A stretch of DNA of 34,777 nt from an uncultured Ilumatobacter sp. (GCA_937891565.1 CALAHA010000266.1:1-34777); one strand, 5' to 3'. Positions 15,207 through 23,807 are shown, counted from the first letter of the stretch. The notes: generated by a model not told the origin, from the sequence alone. Numbers and translations: made by a program.

Positions 15207-16412
15207 GTGAACGCCGCTCTCGTCGACTCACGACGGGCGTGGCTGACCGTCGTTGCAGCATTTCTCGCATCAGGCGTCACGCTCGGCGTTGCCTACAGCT
15301 TCGGAGCTTTCTTTGAGGCCATGAGCGAAGAGTTTGGAGCGGCGAAGAGTGCGACCGCAGTGATCTTCGGGATCACTACGTTTCTCTTCTTCTCGCTCAG
15401 CATCTTCACCGGCCGACTGTCGGATCGATTTGGCCCGCGGATCGTCTTGGTCATCGGTGCGGTAGCGATGCTCGTTGGCTTACTCGCTACGAGCCGTGTG
15501 CAGTCGCTCGGTCTGGGCTACGTCACCTACGGGGCGGGCGTTGGCATTGCTGCAGCGTGTGGATACGTGCCGATGGTTGCTGTGGTCGGCGGCTGGTTCG
15601 TTGAGAAACGAGCGGTCGCTGTTGGGCTGGCGGTTGCCGGAATCGGTGTGGGCACGTTGGTGCTGTCGCCAGTGTCCGCTGCGTTGATCAATCGGTGGGG
15701 TTGGCGAGACACGTACGTCTTCTTTGCAATCGGCGGCGCCAGCGTCCTCCTGCTCTGTATCCCGCTGATCGACCGACCGCCGGGCGACGGAACGCCGCAG
15801 CCGTCCCGATTCGCCGATGCGCTCGCGAGCCCCGTGTTCCGCCGCATCGCGATGTCTGCGACTGCGCTGGGGTTGGCGCTGTTCGTTCCGTTCGTTTTTG
15901 TCGGTCAGTACGCAAAGGAACGTGGCATCGGCTCGGTGCAGGCCGCCGTGCTCGTCGGCGTCCTGGGTGGTTCGAGCGTCGTGTCACGCGTGGGCTTTGG
16001 GTCGCTCGTTAAGCGGTTCGGGTCATTCCGGCTGTATCGGGCGTGCTTGGCGGTCCTCGGTGGCAGTTTCCTGATTTGGTTCGTTGCTGGGAGTTCCTAC
16101 GCAGTGCTCGTCGTGTTCGTGCTCGTGCTGGGCATCGGCTACGGCGGATTCGTCGCGCTCAGCCCGATCGTCATTTCTGACCGGTTGGGTGTTGCCGGGC
16201 TCGGCTCAATCCTTGGCCTGCTGTATACGTCTCCGGGTGTCGGTGCGCTCATTGGAACGCCGTTCGCTGGCTGGGTCATTGATCAGACGGGCGGCTACCG
16301 GTGGACGATCGCCATCTGCTTTGCGTGTACAAGCGTGTCGGTGGCGTTGCTCAGCGGTCTGCCGGTCGACGTGTCGGGACGCCTCGAGCGGGCACCCGAC
16401 GCACGCGGCTGA
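15207..16412 (+). CDS. MFS transporter, monocarboxylate/oxalate-formate type
   Basis: A 401-aa inner-membrane transporter with about 12 hydrophobic segments. The loop between segments 2 and 3 reads GRLSDRFGPR, the MFS motif A. The first segment (WLTVVAAFLASGVTLGVAYS) and GGWFVEKRAVAVGLAVAGIG in segments 4-5 are characteristic of the monocarboxylate/OxlT-like branch. Substrate not predictable, possibly a carboxylate. The GTG start is supported by the -10 element 6 nt upstream. It converges with the oxygenase gene; the stop codons are one base apart. Confidence 0.85.
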   Translation: MNAALVDSRRAWLTVVAAFLASGVTLGVAYSFGAFFEAMSEEFGAAKSATAVIFGITTFLFFSLSIFTGRLSDRFGPRIVLVIGAVAMLVGLLATSRVQSLGLGYVTYGAGVGIAAACGYVPMVAVVGGWFVEKRAVAVGLAVAGIGVGTLVLSPVSAALINRWGWRDTYVFFAIGGASVLLLCIPLIDRPPGDGTPQPSRFADALASPVFRRIAMSATALGLALFVPFVFVGQYAKERGIGSVQAAVLVGVLGGSSVVSRVGFGSLVKRFGSFRLYRACLAVLGGSFLIWFVAGSSYAVLVVFVLVLGIGYGGFVALSPIVISDRLGVAGLGSILGLLYTSPGVGALIGTPFAGWVIDQTGGYRWTIAICFACTSVSVALLSGLPVDVSGRLERAPDARG

Positions 16413-16413
16413 C

Positions 16414-17367
16414 TCAGCTGATCGTCGACTGAAACTTCCGCATCAGCCACGGCCCGGCCTCGACCGGTTCATGCCTCGGCGCAGTTCCTGGCTCGACACA
16501 CGTCGGGAGACACTCGATCGTGGCATCCCAGTTCGCCATGTGGAAGAACGCCATTGACTGGCGCGCTGCGGGGTCGGCTGCGGTGACGCGGTGGACCGTG
16601 GATCTCCAGCGATCGTTCGTCCACTGCGCGATCGAGTCGCCGAGGTTGACAACAAAGTTGTTCGGATCGGGTGCGATGTCGATCCACGACCCGTCTGGCG
16701 ATTCAATCTGCAAACCCGGCACGTGATCGGTCCGCAGAATCGTGAGTGTGCCGTAATCGGAGTGTGCGCCAGCACGGAGTGCATCGGGCCCAATCGGAGT
16801 CATGGCGAGGGCCGGGTAGTTGAGTGCTCGCATCGAGGTAATCGGCCGATCGATGAGTGGGTCAAAATAGTGAGCGGGCAAGCCGAGTGCGATGGCCATC
16901 ACCGACATCAAGTGTTCGCTGACCGCAGCGAGGGCTTGGTAGTACGCAGTCCACGATTCACGGAGACGTGGTGGATGCTCAGGCCACAAGCTGGCGGAGC
17001 GGATCCATGCGTCATCGCGAGATGCTGAGATCGCGTTGGCTGCGCAGTCGGGGCCGACTGACAGCGATTCCTTGAGGTCGGGTGGCGGGGACTCGGCTCC
17101 GGTCGACTTGGCGAGTGACTCGAACCCGAACGGTGAGAAGCCGTACGGGTAGCCAGGCTCGGGGAACTCGATTCGCCGCTTCTCGGCGTCGGCGAGCGCG
17201 AAGAACTCGCCAGCATCGCTCCATGCCGCGTCAGCGATCGACCGGTCGATCGACGCAAGCGGGATGCAGAAGAACCCAACTTCCTCGCACGCCCTCGCCA
17301 TGCTGCGAGCCTGGTCTTCGATCGGTGCTGTCAGGTCGATCACATCCAGATGCATCTGCGACTCCAT
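16414..17367 (-). CDS. 2-oxoglutarate/Fe(II) oxygenase, isopenicillin-N-synthase-like
   Basis: A 317-aa non-haem iron oxygenase. The N-terminal DIOX_N part (VIDLTAPIEDQARSMARACE then VGFFCIP) precedes the double-stranded beta-helix. Iron ligands are His202 and Asp204 (GAHSDYGTLTIL) and His259 (STVHRV), with the 2OG-binding RxS at 269-271 (RQS). Family members hydroxylate or desaturate small molecules; no biosynthetic cluster surrounds it, so the substrate is open. The ATG at 17367 is chosen because TATCGT lies 6 nt upstream; much longer versions are possible but would run over the divergent gatC promoter. Confidence 0.87.
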   Translation of the reverse strand: MESQMHLDVIDLTAPIEDQARSMARACEEVGFFCIPLASIDRSIADAAWSDAGEFFALADAEKRRIEFPEPGYPYGFSPFGFESLAKSTGAESPPPDLKESLSVGPDCAANAISASRDDAWIRSASLWPEHPPRLRESWTAYYQALAAVSEHLMSVMAIALGLPAHYFDPLIDRPITSMRALNYPALAMTPIGPDALRAGAHSDYGTLTILRTDHVPGLQIESPDGSWIDIAPDPNNFVVNLGDSIAQWTNDRWRSTVHRVTAADPAARQSMAFFHMANWDATIECLPTCVEPGTAPRHEPVEAGPWLMRKFQSTIS

Positions 17368-17373
17368 CCAGGA

Positions 17374-17379
17374 ACGATA
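17374..17379 (-). promoter_or_regulatory. -10 element for leaderless oxygenase gene
   Basis: Minus-strand TATCGT followed by 6 nt and the ATG at 17367. Confidence 0.5.
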
Positions 17380-17462
17380 CGCGCGACGCGCCTGTGACGT
17401 TTGTTGGTCTCCATTTCGGGAAGGGCGCCTGGATATCCGATTTCGTGGGCGCGGGTGGGGGA

Positions 17463-17468
17463 TAGCCT
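17463..17468 (+). promoter_or_regulatory. -10 element for the gatCAB operon
   Basis: TAGCCT followed by exactly 7 nt and the GTG at 17476; it sets the gatC start and drives the operon. Confidence 0.55.
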
Positions 17469-17475
17469 CGGCCGG

Positions 17476-17784
17476 GTGCCAGATGTCCCCAAGATCAGCG
17501 CCGCAGATGTGAGCAAGGTGGCCACCTTGGCCCGGCTCTCTCTGACCGACGACGAGTTGACCACTGCGACTGCCGAACTGTCGGCGATGCTCGACCATTT
17601 CGCTGACATCGATGCGCTCGATCTCGACGGAGTTGAGCCGATGATGCAACCAACGCCACTCGCCAACGTGATGCGCGAAGACATCGAGGGGGAAACGCTC
17701 GATCGTGACGAAGTGCTCGGTCAAGCGCCTCTCACAGAAGACGGCCGTTTCCGCGTGCCGCCGATCATCGGAATCGAAGACTGA
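17476..17784 (+). CDS. gatC: Asp/Glu-tRNA amidotransferase subunit C
   Basis: A 102-aa GatC subunit that stabilises GatA and bridges to GatB. It begins MPDVPKISAADVSKVATLAR and contains LTDDELTTATAELSAMLDHF, DLDGVEPMMQPTP and LREDI-like NVMREDIEGE, all standard for the family. The GTG at 17476 gives the normal family length and sits 7 nt after a TANNNT element. First gene of gatC-gatA-gatB; gatA starts 5 bp after its stop. Confidence 0.93.
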   Translation: MPDVPKISAADVSKVATLARLSLTDDELTTATAELSAMLDHFADIDALDLDGVEPMMQPTPLANVMREDIEGETLDRDEVLGQAPLTEDGRFRVPPIIGIED

Positions 17785-17789
17785 ACGGC

Positions 17790-19259
17790 ATGAGCAGCAT
17801 GAGCGATCAACCAACCACCGCCGTCGACCTCGCCTGGAATGTCCGCAACAGCGTGAGCAAGGCCGTCGATGTCGTCGATGAATACCTCGCCCGCATCGAT
17901 GAACGTGACGGCGAGATCAACGCCTTCAACCTCGTGCTCACCGATCAGGCACGCGAACGCGCTGCCGAGATCGACGAGATGATTTCCCTCGGTCGCGACC
18001 CGGGCCCGCTCGCTGGAGTCCCGGTAGCGCTCAAAGACAACCTCTGTACCCGAGGCATCCCGACCACGTGCTCGTCCAAAATCCTCGCCGATTGGAAGCC
18101 GCCCTACGACGCCACCGTGGTCACCCGACTGCGTGACGCCGGAGCGATCTTCGTGGGCAAAACCAACCTCGACGAGTTCGCTATGGGATCGAGCACTGAG
18201 AACTCTGCGTTCGGCCCGACCAAGAACCCGCTCGACACAAGTCGCGTTCCCGGCGGCTCGTCAGGTGGATCCGCCGCAGCCGTGGCCGCGAACTTCGCCG
18301 CCGTCAGCTTCGGCTCCGACACCGGTGGGTCGATCCGCCAACCCGCAGCACTTTGTGGCGTGGTCGGCGTCAAACCCACCTACGGCGCAGTCAGCCGACT
18401 CGGGCTCATCGCATTCGGATCCAGCCTCGACCAGATTGGCCCGTTTGCCCACACCGTGCGCGACGCAGCAGTCGCGCTCGAAACGATCAGCGGCCATGAT
18501 CCGGGCGACTCGACGAGTATTCAGCAAGGCCCGCTCGACCTCAGCCGCACCCTCGACTCTGGTGTCGAAGGCCTGCGTGTCGGCCGCATTAGCGACCTAC
18601 CGAAAGGCGCCAGCCCCGACGTCGAGGAACGCCTCGAGGCTGCCTTCGATGCGCTGCGCGAAGCCGGCGCCGAGATCGTCGATGTTGAGATGCCTGCATT
18701 CAACTATGGCCTCACCGCCTATTACCTGATTGCGCCTGCTGAGGCGTCGAGCAACCTGGCCCGTTTCGACGGCGTTCGATTCGGCATGCGCACGCCAGCG
18801 CCTGACACGAACTCGATGTACACGGCCACGCGCACAGACGGTTTCGGTGCCGAGGTGAAGCGCCGCATCATGCTTGGCACGTATGCACTCTCGGCCGGCT
18901 ATTACGACGCCTACTACGGGCGTGCGCAGAAGGTCCGTCGACTCATCGCCAATGACTTCGCTGCGGCCTATGCCAAGGCCGATGTGTTGCTCACGCCGGC
19001 ATCGCCCACTGTTGCCTTCAAACTTGGCGACAAGGCCAGCGACCCGCTTGCCATGTATCTCTGCGACACGTACACGATCCCGTCGAACCTCACCGGCGAC
19101 CCGGGTATGAGCGTCCCGTTCGGCACCGGCGAACACGGCATGCCGGTCGGTGTGCAGATCCTCGCCCCGGCGCTCAAGGACCACGTGATGTTCCAGGCTG
19201 CAGCGACACTTGAACGGCATATGCAGAACCACCAGGATCAGAACGTGAGCGGATCATGA
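17790..19259 (+). CDS. gatA: Asp/Glu-tRNA amidotransferase subunit A
   Basis: A 489-aa amidase-signature enzyme that releases ammonia from glutamine for conversion of Glu-tRNA-Gln (or Asp-tRNA-Asn). The catalytic triad is intact: Lys82 (VALKDN), the cis-Ser at 157 (PGGSSGGSAAA) and nucleophile Ser181 (DTGGSIRQPA). Further family motifs are GVKPTYGAVSRLGLIAFGSS and SAGYYDAYYGRAQKVR. The stop TGA overlaps the gatB start (ATGA), so the two are translationally coupled. Confidence 0.97.
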   Translation: MSSMSDQPTTAVDLAWNVRNSVSKAVDVVDEYLARIDERDGEINAFNLVLTDQARERAAEIDEMISLGRDPGPLAGVPVALKDNLCTRGIPTTCSSKILADWKPPYDATVVTRLRDAGAIFVGKTNLDEFAMGSSTENSAFGPTKNPLDTSRVPGGSSGGSAAAVAANFAAVSFGSDTGGSIRQPAALCGVVGVKPTYGAVSRLGLIAFGSSLDQIGPFAHTVRDAAVALETISGHDPGDSTSIQQGPLDLSRTLDSGVEGLRVGRISDLPKGASPDVEERLEAAFDALREAGAEIVDVEMPAFNYGLTAYYLIAPAEASSNLARFDGVRFGMRTPAPDTNSMYTATRTDGFGAEVKRRIMLGTYALSAGYYDAYYGRAQKVRRLIANDFAAAYAKADVLLTPASPTVAFKLGDKASDPLAMYLCDTYTIPSNLTGDPGMSVPFGTGEHGMPVGVQILAPALKDHVMFQAAATLERHMQNHQDQNVSGS

Positions 19260-20728
19260 GCATCACCTATGTGAACGACGACGGCTACTACCCGTCGAAC
19301 GAGGAACACCCTCGTTGGGAGCACGAGGGTTACGAGATGGTCGTTGGCCTCGAGGTGCACGTCGAACTTGCCACGCGTACCAAGCTGTTTTCGTCGGCGC
19401 CAAACCGTTTCGGTGACGAGCCGAACACGAACATCGACCCGGTCACGCTCGGCCTGCCGGGGGCGCTCCCGGTACTCAACCGGCAGGCAGTCGAGCTGGC
19501 AATGCGCCTTGGCATCGCTCTCAACTGCACCGTCCAGAAGTCGACGTTCGCCCGCAAGAACTACTTCTACCCGGACATGCCAAAGGCGTATCAGATCAGC
19601 CAGTACGACGAGCCAATCAATATCGACGGCTGGCTCGACCTGCCTGACGGTTTCCGTGTGGGCATCGAGCGCGGCCACCTCGAAGAAGACACTGGTAAGT
19701 CCACACACGTCGGTGGTGCCGGCGGCCGTATCCACGGTTCTGACTACTCACTGATCGACTTCAACCGTGCCGGTGTTCCATTGGTCGAGATCGTCAGCCG
19801 CCCTGACATTCGCCATCCCGATCAGGCCAAGGCGTACGTGACCGAGCTACGTGGCATTCTCGTCGCGGTTGGTGCTTCGGATGCGAAGATGGAAGAAGGC
19901 TCGATGCGCGTCGATGCCAACGTTTCAGTCCGCAAACCCGGTGCCAACTTCAACACGCGTTGTGAGATCAAGAATGTCAACTCGGTGCGTTCACTCGGCC
20001 GAGCAATCGAGTACGAGGCGCAGCGCCAGGTTTTGCTGCACGAGGCAGGCGAGCCCGTGGTGCAACAGACGCGTCACTGGGATGAGAACGACGGCCGTAC
20101 CCACACGCTGCGGTCGAAGGAAGACGCCGACGACTACCGGTACTTTCTCGAGCCCGATCTCGTTGTCGTCGACCCCGGCATCGAATGGATTGAAGCAGTC
20201 CGCGCCGCACTGCCCGTGCTCCCCTCAGAACGTCGGGCCGGGCTCGCAGCAATCACTGGTCTGGCGGCTCATTCCGAAGCGATCATGGTCGTGACCGATC
20301 GCGGTCACGACGGTTTTGTCATGGACGTTGCCAAGCATGGCGGCAACGCAGAGATCGCTCTCAAGCATCTCCAGCAGTTACCCGGAGCTGCTGGCGTTCC
20401 AGCAGAAGACGTCGCCAAGCTGACCACGATGGAAGCGTCTGGTGGGCTGACGGCCACGCAGGCCAAGCAGGTTCTTGCAGACATGGTCGAAGCTGGCGGC
20501 GGCGATGCGGAAACGATTGCAGCCGGCAAGGGCTTTGAAGCAATGGGCAACTCCGAGCTGGAATCGATGGTCGACGCGGCAATCGCTGCTCAACCTGAGG
20601 CGTGGGAGAAGTTCTGTGCGGGTGAAAGCAAGGCCATGGGCGCGCTCGTTGGCGCCATCATGAAAGCTTCGAAGGGCCAGGCCGACGGTAAAGCCGTCAC
20701 GGCGCTCCTCAACGCCAAAAAGAGCTGA
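19256..20728 (+). CDS. gatB: Asp/Glu-tRNA amidotransferase subunit B
   Basis: A 490-aa kinase-like subunit that binds the misacylated tRNA and activates its acyl side chain. It has the GatB hallmarks VVGLEVHVELATRTKLFSSA, LGLPGALPVLNR, KNYFYPDMPKAYQISQYDEP, SLIDFNRAGVPLVEIVS, MEEGSMRVDANVS and EIKNVNSVRSL, and ends with a YqeY-like tail domain (about 385-490) that contacts the tRNA. Starts by a 4-bp overlap with gatA. The complete operon implies indirect synthesis of Gln-tRNA and/or Asn-tRNA, as in most Actinobacteria. Confidence 0.97.
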   Translation: MSITYVNDDGYYPSNEEHPRWEHEGYEMVVGLEVHVELATRTKLFSSAPNRFGDEPNTNIDPVTLGLPGALPVLNRQAVELAMRLGIALNCTVQKSTFARKNYFYPDMPKAYQISQYDEPINIDGWLDLPDGFRVGIERGHLEEDTGKSTHVGGAGGRIHGSDYSLIDFNRAGVPLVEIVSRPDIRHPDQAKAYVTELRGILVAVGASDAKMEEGSMRVDANVSVRKPGANFNTRCEIKNVNSVRSLGRAIEYEAQRQVLLHEAGEPVVQQTRHWDENDGRTHTLRSKEDADDYRYFLEPDLVVVDPGIEWIEAVRAALPVLPSERRAGLAAITGLAAHSEAIMVVTDRGHDGFVMDVAKHGGNAEIALKHLQQLPGAAGVPAEDVAKLTTMEASGGLTATQAKQVLADMVEAGGGDAETIAAGKGFEAMGNSELESMVDAAIAAQPEAWEKFCAGESKAMGALVGAIMKASKGQADGKAVTALLNAKKS

Positions 20729-20734
20729 ACCGCC

Positions 20735-21035
20735 TCAGCTTGCTACCACTTCGACTTCGTATCGAGCGGTTGCTTGGTCGACAGCTGCCAGTTGCTTTTC
20801 GGCGAGTTCGGGTCGTGATTTTTGTGCGCGATTTGCTGCGCTAATCAAGCTCCCGACGCTGCCCTGGAAATGCGGTATCACGTGGCGTGCAAGGAGCTCG
20901 TAGCTCTTGCGGGTTGTGGCGGTGTTCGCCCAGTTGTGGCTCAGTGTGAGATACGCACCGAAACCACCGTTCGAGTGACAGGGTCGGGTTGTGCCCCGGG
21001 GGATGGAACGGGGCCATGAAAGTGCCGAATCGCAA
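20735..21035 (-). pseudogene. Luciferase-like (LLM) flavin monooxygenase remnant with large internal deletion
   Basis: The N-terminus MRFGTFMAPFHPPGHNPTLS followed by LER is a textbook start of an LLM-class monooxygenase, beginning at ATG 21035. About 22 codons later, near 20969, the frame changes and the sequence continues directly as the family's C-terminal region: GGFGAYLTLSHNWANTATTR, SYELLARHVIPHFQG, then a helical tail ending at 20735. About 250 residues of the usual 350-390 are missing, including most of the TIM barrel. The remnant cannot be functional. It converges with gatB. Confidence 0.8.
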
Positions 21036-21098
21036 GCGAGTTGGAGTTTGCTGGCGAGTTGAAATCTGTTGGAATCTGTTGGAAGGGTCGACGGCCCG

Positions 21099-21587
21099 TC
21101 ATTGAGCCGTGGTGAACGCTTTGAGGACACGCAGCGTGACGTTGATCGTGACGGCCACCACCTCATCGTTTTTGGCCTCACGCGCCACGAAAAGTGTGGT
21201 CAGACGTGAGTCGTCCTGGCCCGGATCGAAGATGAGGATCAGTGGACCTGCCGCAATGTCGATCTCGACAAGCTGCTCGCACAAACTCACTGCGAACTTG
21301 TCGCGGACCAGGCTCATGTCATTGGTGTCGATAATGAAGGCATCATCGAATCCCTTGTGGCCAACAGCGTGAGATTGCTCGACGACGTCGAGCAAGTTCG
21401 GTGCTCGACGCGATTGAAATGCGATCCAGCGACCGAGGTGAGTTTGCAGTTTGGCGGCGCCAACAGCCAACACGTTGCCGTTGGCATCTTCACCGCGTTC
21501 GAGGCGGACGCCGTCACGGGAGTGGACCGATTCGAATACATACGCATCGAACGCAACGGAAGTGATCGAAACCGTCGAGGGGGCCAC
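21099..21587 (-). CDS. Hypothetical protein
   Basis: I do not recognise this 162-aa protein. From the GTG at 21587 it reads MAPSTVSITSVAFDAYVFES, with RDGVRLERGEDANGNVLAVG in a predicted beta-rich N-terminal part, then SHAVGHKGFDDAFIIDTNDM, and a C-terminal part with EQLVEIDIAAGPLILIFDPG. No signal peptide, membrane segment or Cys/His cluster is obvious. The frame can be extended to TTG 21647, but TACAGT lies exactly 7 nt before this GTG, matching other genes here. The composition looks coding, and the opposite strand is less convincing. It diverges from ilvD. It could also be a fragment of a larger gene, given the remnants around it. Confidence 0.5.
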   Translation of the reverse strand: MAPSTVSITSVAFDAYVFESVHSRDGVRLERGEDANGNVLAVGAAKLQTHLGRWIAFQSRRAPNLLDVVEQSHAVGHKGFDDAFIIDTNDMSLVRDKFAVSLCEQLVEIDIAAGPLILIFDPGQDDSRLTTLFVAREAKNDEVVAVTINVTLRVLKAFTTAQ

Positions 21588-21594
21588 CACAAAC

Positions 21595-21600
21595 ACTGTA
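21595..21600 (-). promoter_or_regulatory. Possible -10 element for the hypothetical gene
   Basis: Minus-strand TACAGT followed by 7 nt and a GTG at 21587. Confidence 0.35.
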
Positions 21601-21723
21601 TTCGGTGTCGACCTATCGGAAGTCGGCTCGGGGTGGGTGGCGTCCAAGTGAGACCAGATGTCGGGAGTGCCTCACACCGGAACTGGTGCGCGTAGCACCA
21701 GGGTCCCCTGGGACGCCTCGCAC

Positions 21724-21729
21724 TATCCT
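21724..21729 (+). promoter_or_regulatory. -10 element for leaderless ilvD
   Basis: TATCCT followed by exactly 7 nt and the ATG at 21737; no room for a leader or ribosome-binding site. Confidence 0.6.
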
Positions 21730-21736
21730 CGCCACT

Positions 21737-23446
21737 ATGTCAGCTGACAATCAGAACACTCCTGTGGACATCAAGCCGCGCTCACGCGACGTCACCGACG
21801 GCATGCAGAAGGCCCCATCGCGTTCGATGCTCCGAGCGATCGGGATGGGCGACGACGACTGGGAGAAGCCGCAGATCGGCCTCGCCAACGCATGGAACGA
21901 AGTCACTCCATGCAATATGACGCTGCGCAAGCTTGCTGCGCAGGCCAAGGCCGGCGTCAACGCTGCCGGTGGTTTCGGCATGGAGTTCGGCACGATCACC
22001 GTGTCCGACGGCATCTCGATGGGTCACGAAGGCATGCGCGCTTCGCTGGTTTCACGCGAGGTCATCACCGACTCGGTCGAGACCGTCATGCACGCCGAGC
22101 GCCTCGACGGTTTCGTTGGCCTCGCGGGCTGCGACAAATCAATCCCGGGCATGCTGATGGCTGCGGCCCGCCTCGACCTCGCATCGGTGTTTGTCTACAA
22201 CGGCTCGATCATGCCGGGTGAGCACCATGGCAAGGCACTCGACATCACTTCGGTGTTCGAAGCTGTCGGGGCACACGCAGCCGGCATGATCGACGACCAG
22301 GAATTGCACGACATCGAAGTGAAGGCATGCCCCGGAGAGGGTGCCTGTGGCGGCATGTTCACCGCCAACACGATGAGCTCGATCGCCGAAGCCCTTGGGA
22401 TGAGCCTCCCGGGTTCCGCGTCGCCGCCGGCTATTGACCCGCGCCGCGAAGCCGATGCACGCCTCGCCGGTGAAGCCGTTGTTGGTTTGCTCCGACTCGG
22501 CATCACGTCGCGCCAGATCATGACCAAGCCTGCATTCGAGAACGCGATTGCGCTGACGTCGGCGCTCGGTGGATCCACCAATGCCGTGCTCCACCTGCTT
22601 GCTATTGCCAACGAGGCCGGAGTCGATCTCCAACTCGACGACTTCAACCGGATTGCCGACAAGGTGCCTCACATCGCCGACATGACCCCGGGTGGCAAGT
22701 TCCACATGAGCGATCTCGACAAGGTCGGAGGCGTCCCCGGTGTCCTCAAGCATCTGCTCGACAATGGCATGTTGAACGGCGACTGCATGACCGTCACCGG
22801 TAAAACAATGGCGGAGAATCTCAACGCGATGGACATCGCTGAGCCCGACGGCGTCGTTGTCCATCCGGTCAGCGCACCGATCCACAGTGAGGGTGGCATC
22901 AACATCCTCACTGGTTCGCTCGCCCCGTTGGGGTCGGTCGTCAAGGTAGCCGGCCTCACCGCCGAGCAGATGCACTTCGAAGGCCCGGCCCGCGTGTACG
23001 ACGACGAGTCGTTCGCGATGGAGGCGATTCTCGCTGGCGAGATCAATGCTGGTGACGTCATCGTCATCCGTTACGAAGGCCCTAAGGGCGGCCCGGGCAT
23101 GCGTGAAATGCTGGCGATCACCGGAGCACTCAAAGGTGCTGGCCGCGGCGGCGACGTCGCGCTGATTACCGACGGTCGATTTTCTGGAGGCACGTGGGGC
23201 TTCTGTATTGGCCACGTGGCACCGGAAGCTGCCGACGGTGGCCCGATTGCATTCATCGAAGAGGGCGACTCGATCCTCATCGACGTGCCGAGCAAGAAAC
23301 TCGACCTGCTGGTTTCCGACGAGGTACTCGCAGCGCGCAAGGTCGGTTGGCAGCCCAACCCGCCGCGCTACACCTCAGGTGTCCTTGGTAAGTACGCACG
23401 TCTCGTGCAGGGCGCTGAAACCGGTGCCATCACGAATCCGCTCTGA
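21737..23446 (+). CDS. ilvD: Dihydroxy-acid dehydratase
   Basis: Iron-sulfur enzyme of valine/isoleucine synthesis, 569 aa, converting 2,3-dihydroxy-3-methylbutanoate (and the 3-methylpentanoate) to the 2-oxo acid. Family motifs include SRDVTDGMQKAPSRSMLRAIG, GCDKSIPGMLMAAARLD, ACPGEGACGGMFTANTM and GGSTNAVLHLLAIA. Three cluster cysteines, Cys59, Cys132 and Cys204, are all present, which fits the [2Fe-2S] type. The C-terminus has GPKGGPGMREML and LITDGRFSGGTWG. The ATG at 21737 fits both the family N-terminus and the promoter; an upstream in-frame start at 21605 is not needed. Unlike ilvB it shows no attenuator. Confidence 0.97.
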   Translation: MSADNQNTPVDIKPRSRDVTDGMQKAPSRSMLRAIGMGDDDWEKPQIGLANAWNEVTPCNMTLRKLAAQAKAGVNAAGGFGMEFGTITVSDGISMGHEGMRASLVSREVITDSVETVMHAERLDGFVGLAGCDKSIPGMLMAAARLDLASVFVYNGSIMPGEHHGKALDITSVFEAVGAHAAGMIDDQELHDIEVKACPGEGACGGMFTANTMSSIAEALGMSLPGSASPPAIDPRREADARLAGEAVVGLLRLGITSRQIMTKPAFENAIALTSALGGSTNAVLHLLAIANEAGVDLQLDDFNRIADKVPHIADMTPGGKFHMSDLDKVGGVPGVLKHLLDNGMLNGDCMTVTGKTMAENLNAMDIAEPDGVVVHPVSAPIHSEGGINILTGSLAPLGSVVKVAGLTAEQMHFEGPARVYDDESFAMEAILAGEINAGDVIVIRYEGPKGGPGMREMLAITGALKGAGRGGDVALITDGRFSGGTWGFCIGHVAPEAADGGPIAFIEEGDSILIDVPSKKLDLLVSDEVLAARKVGWQPNPPRYTSGVLGKYARLVQGAETGAITNPL

Positions 23447-23452
23447 GTGAGC

Positions 23453-23488
23453 CCGGGGTTTCAGCCGGGGTTTCAGCCGGGGTTTCAG
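23453..23488. repeat. Three perfect 12-bp tandem copies after ilvD
   Basis: CCGGGGTTTCAG is repeated three times, starting 6 bp after the ilvD stop. The last copy covers the stop codon of the convergent DJ-1 remnant. Confidence 0.9.
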
Positions 23489-23772
23489 GTGGCGTTTGCC
23501 CGGGTGATTGCGGCGACGACGGTCTGGGGTTCGAAATCGGGGGCCGCCTGGTGGCTCGCCCCAGCTTTGTTCAGCTCGTCTTCGAGGCAGAACGGGACGA
23601 GGTCGGTCAGCCCCGGCAGGGCCATGGCAAACGGCGGCAACCACACCGTTGGCCTGATAGAAAGTGGCGGCGAGCTCAGCGGTCTCGCCGCCATGCGGGA
23701 AATCCCACATCGTGCCGTGGCCGCCGACGTGAAAAATCACGTTGAACTGGTCAGCATCGACTATTTCCGGAA
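23485..23772 (-). pseudogene. DJ-1/PfpI-family remnant
   Basis: One minus-strand frame carries VDADQFNVIFHVGGHGTMWD, then FYQANGVVAAVCHGPAG, the core of a class I glutamine amidotransferase-like (DJ-1/PfpI) protein with its nucleophile Cys. The homology then jumps to the next frame as GLTDLVPFCLEDELNKAGAS and runs to a TGA at 23485. About 25 residues between CHGPA and the LTD helix are missing, and the N-terminal 80-90 residues are absent: upstream of about 23772 there is a polypyrimidine tract instead. Broken by deletion plus frameshift. Confidence 0.75.
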
Positions 23773-23786
23773 CGGCTGTCTCCTCT

Positions 23787-23807
23787 CCCTTCCCTCCCTC
23801 CTCTCCC
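23787..23807 (-). other. G-quadruplex-capable tract upstream of a small membrane-protein gene
   Basis: The plus strand is almost pure pyrimidine from 23779 to 23810. On the minus strand four GGG runs are separated by 6, 1 and 2 nt, meeting the usual quadruplex rule. It lies about 40 nt before the start at 23845. Confidence 0.55.

Noticed and set aside
16414..17814. 466-codon version of the 2OG oxygenase
   Set aside because: The extra 149 codons run antisense to gatC; the ATG at 17367 has a promoter element 6 nt upstream and the normal family length.
22139..23215. 358-codon minus-strand frame inside ilvD
   Set aside because: Antisense shadow caused by GC-rich codon bias; ilvD on the plus strand is unambiguous.
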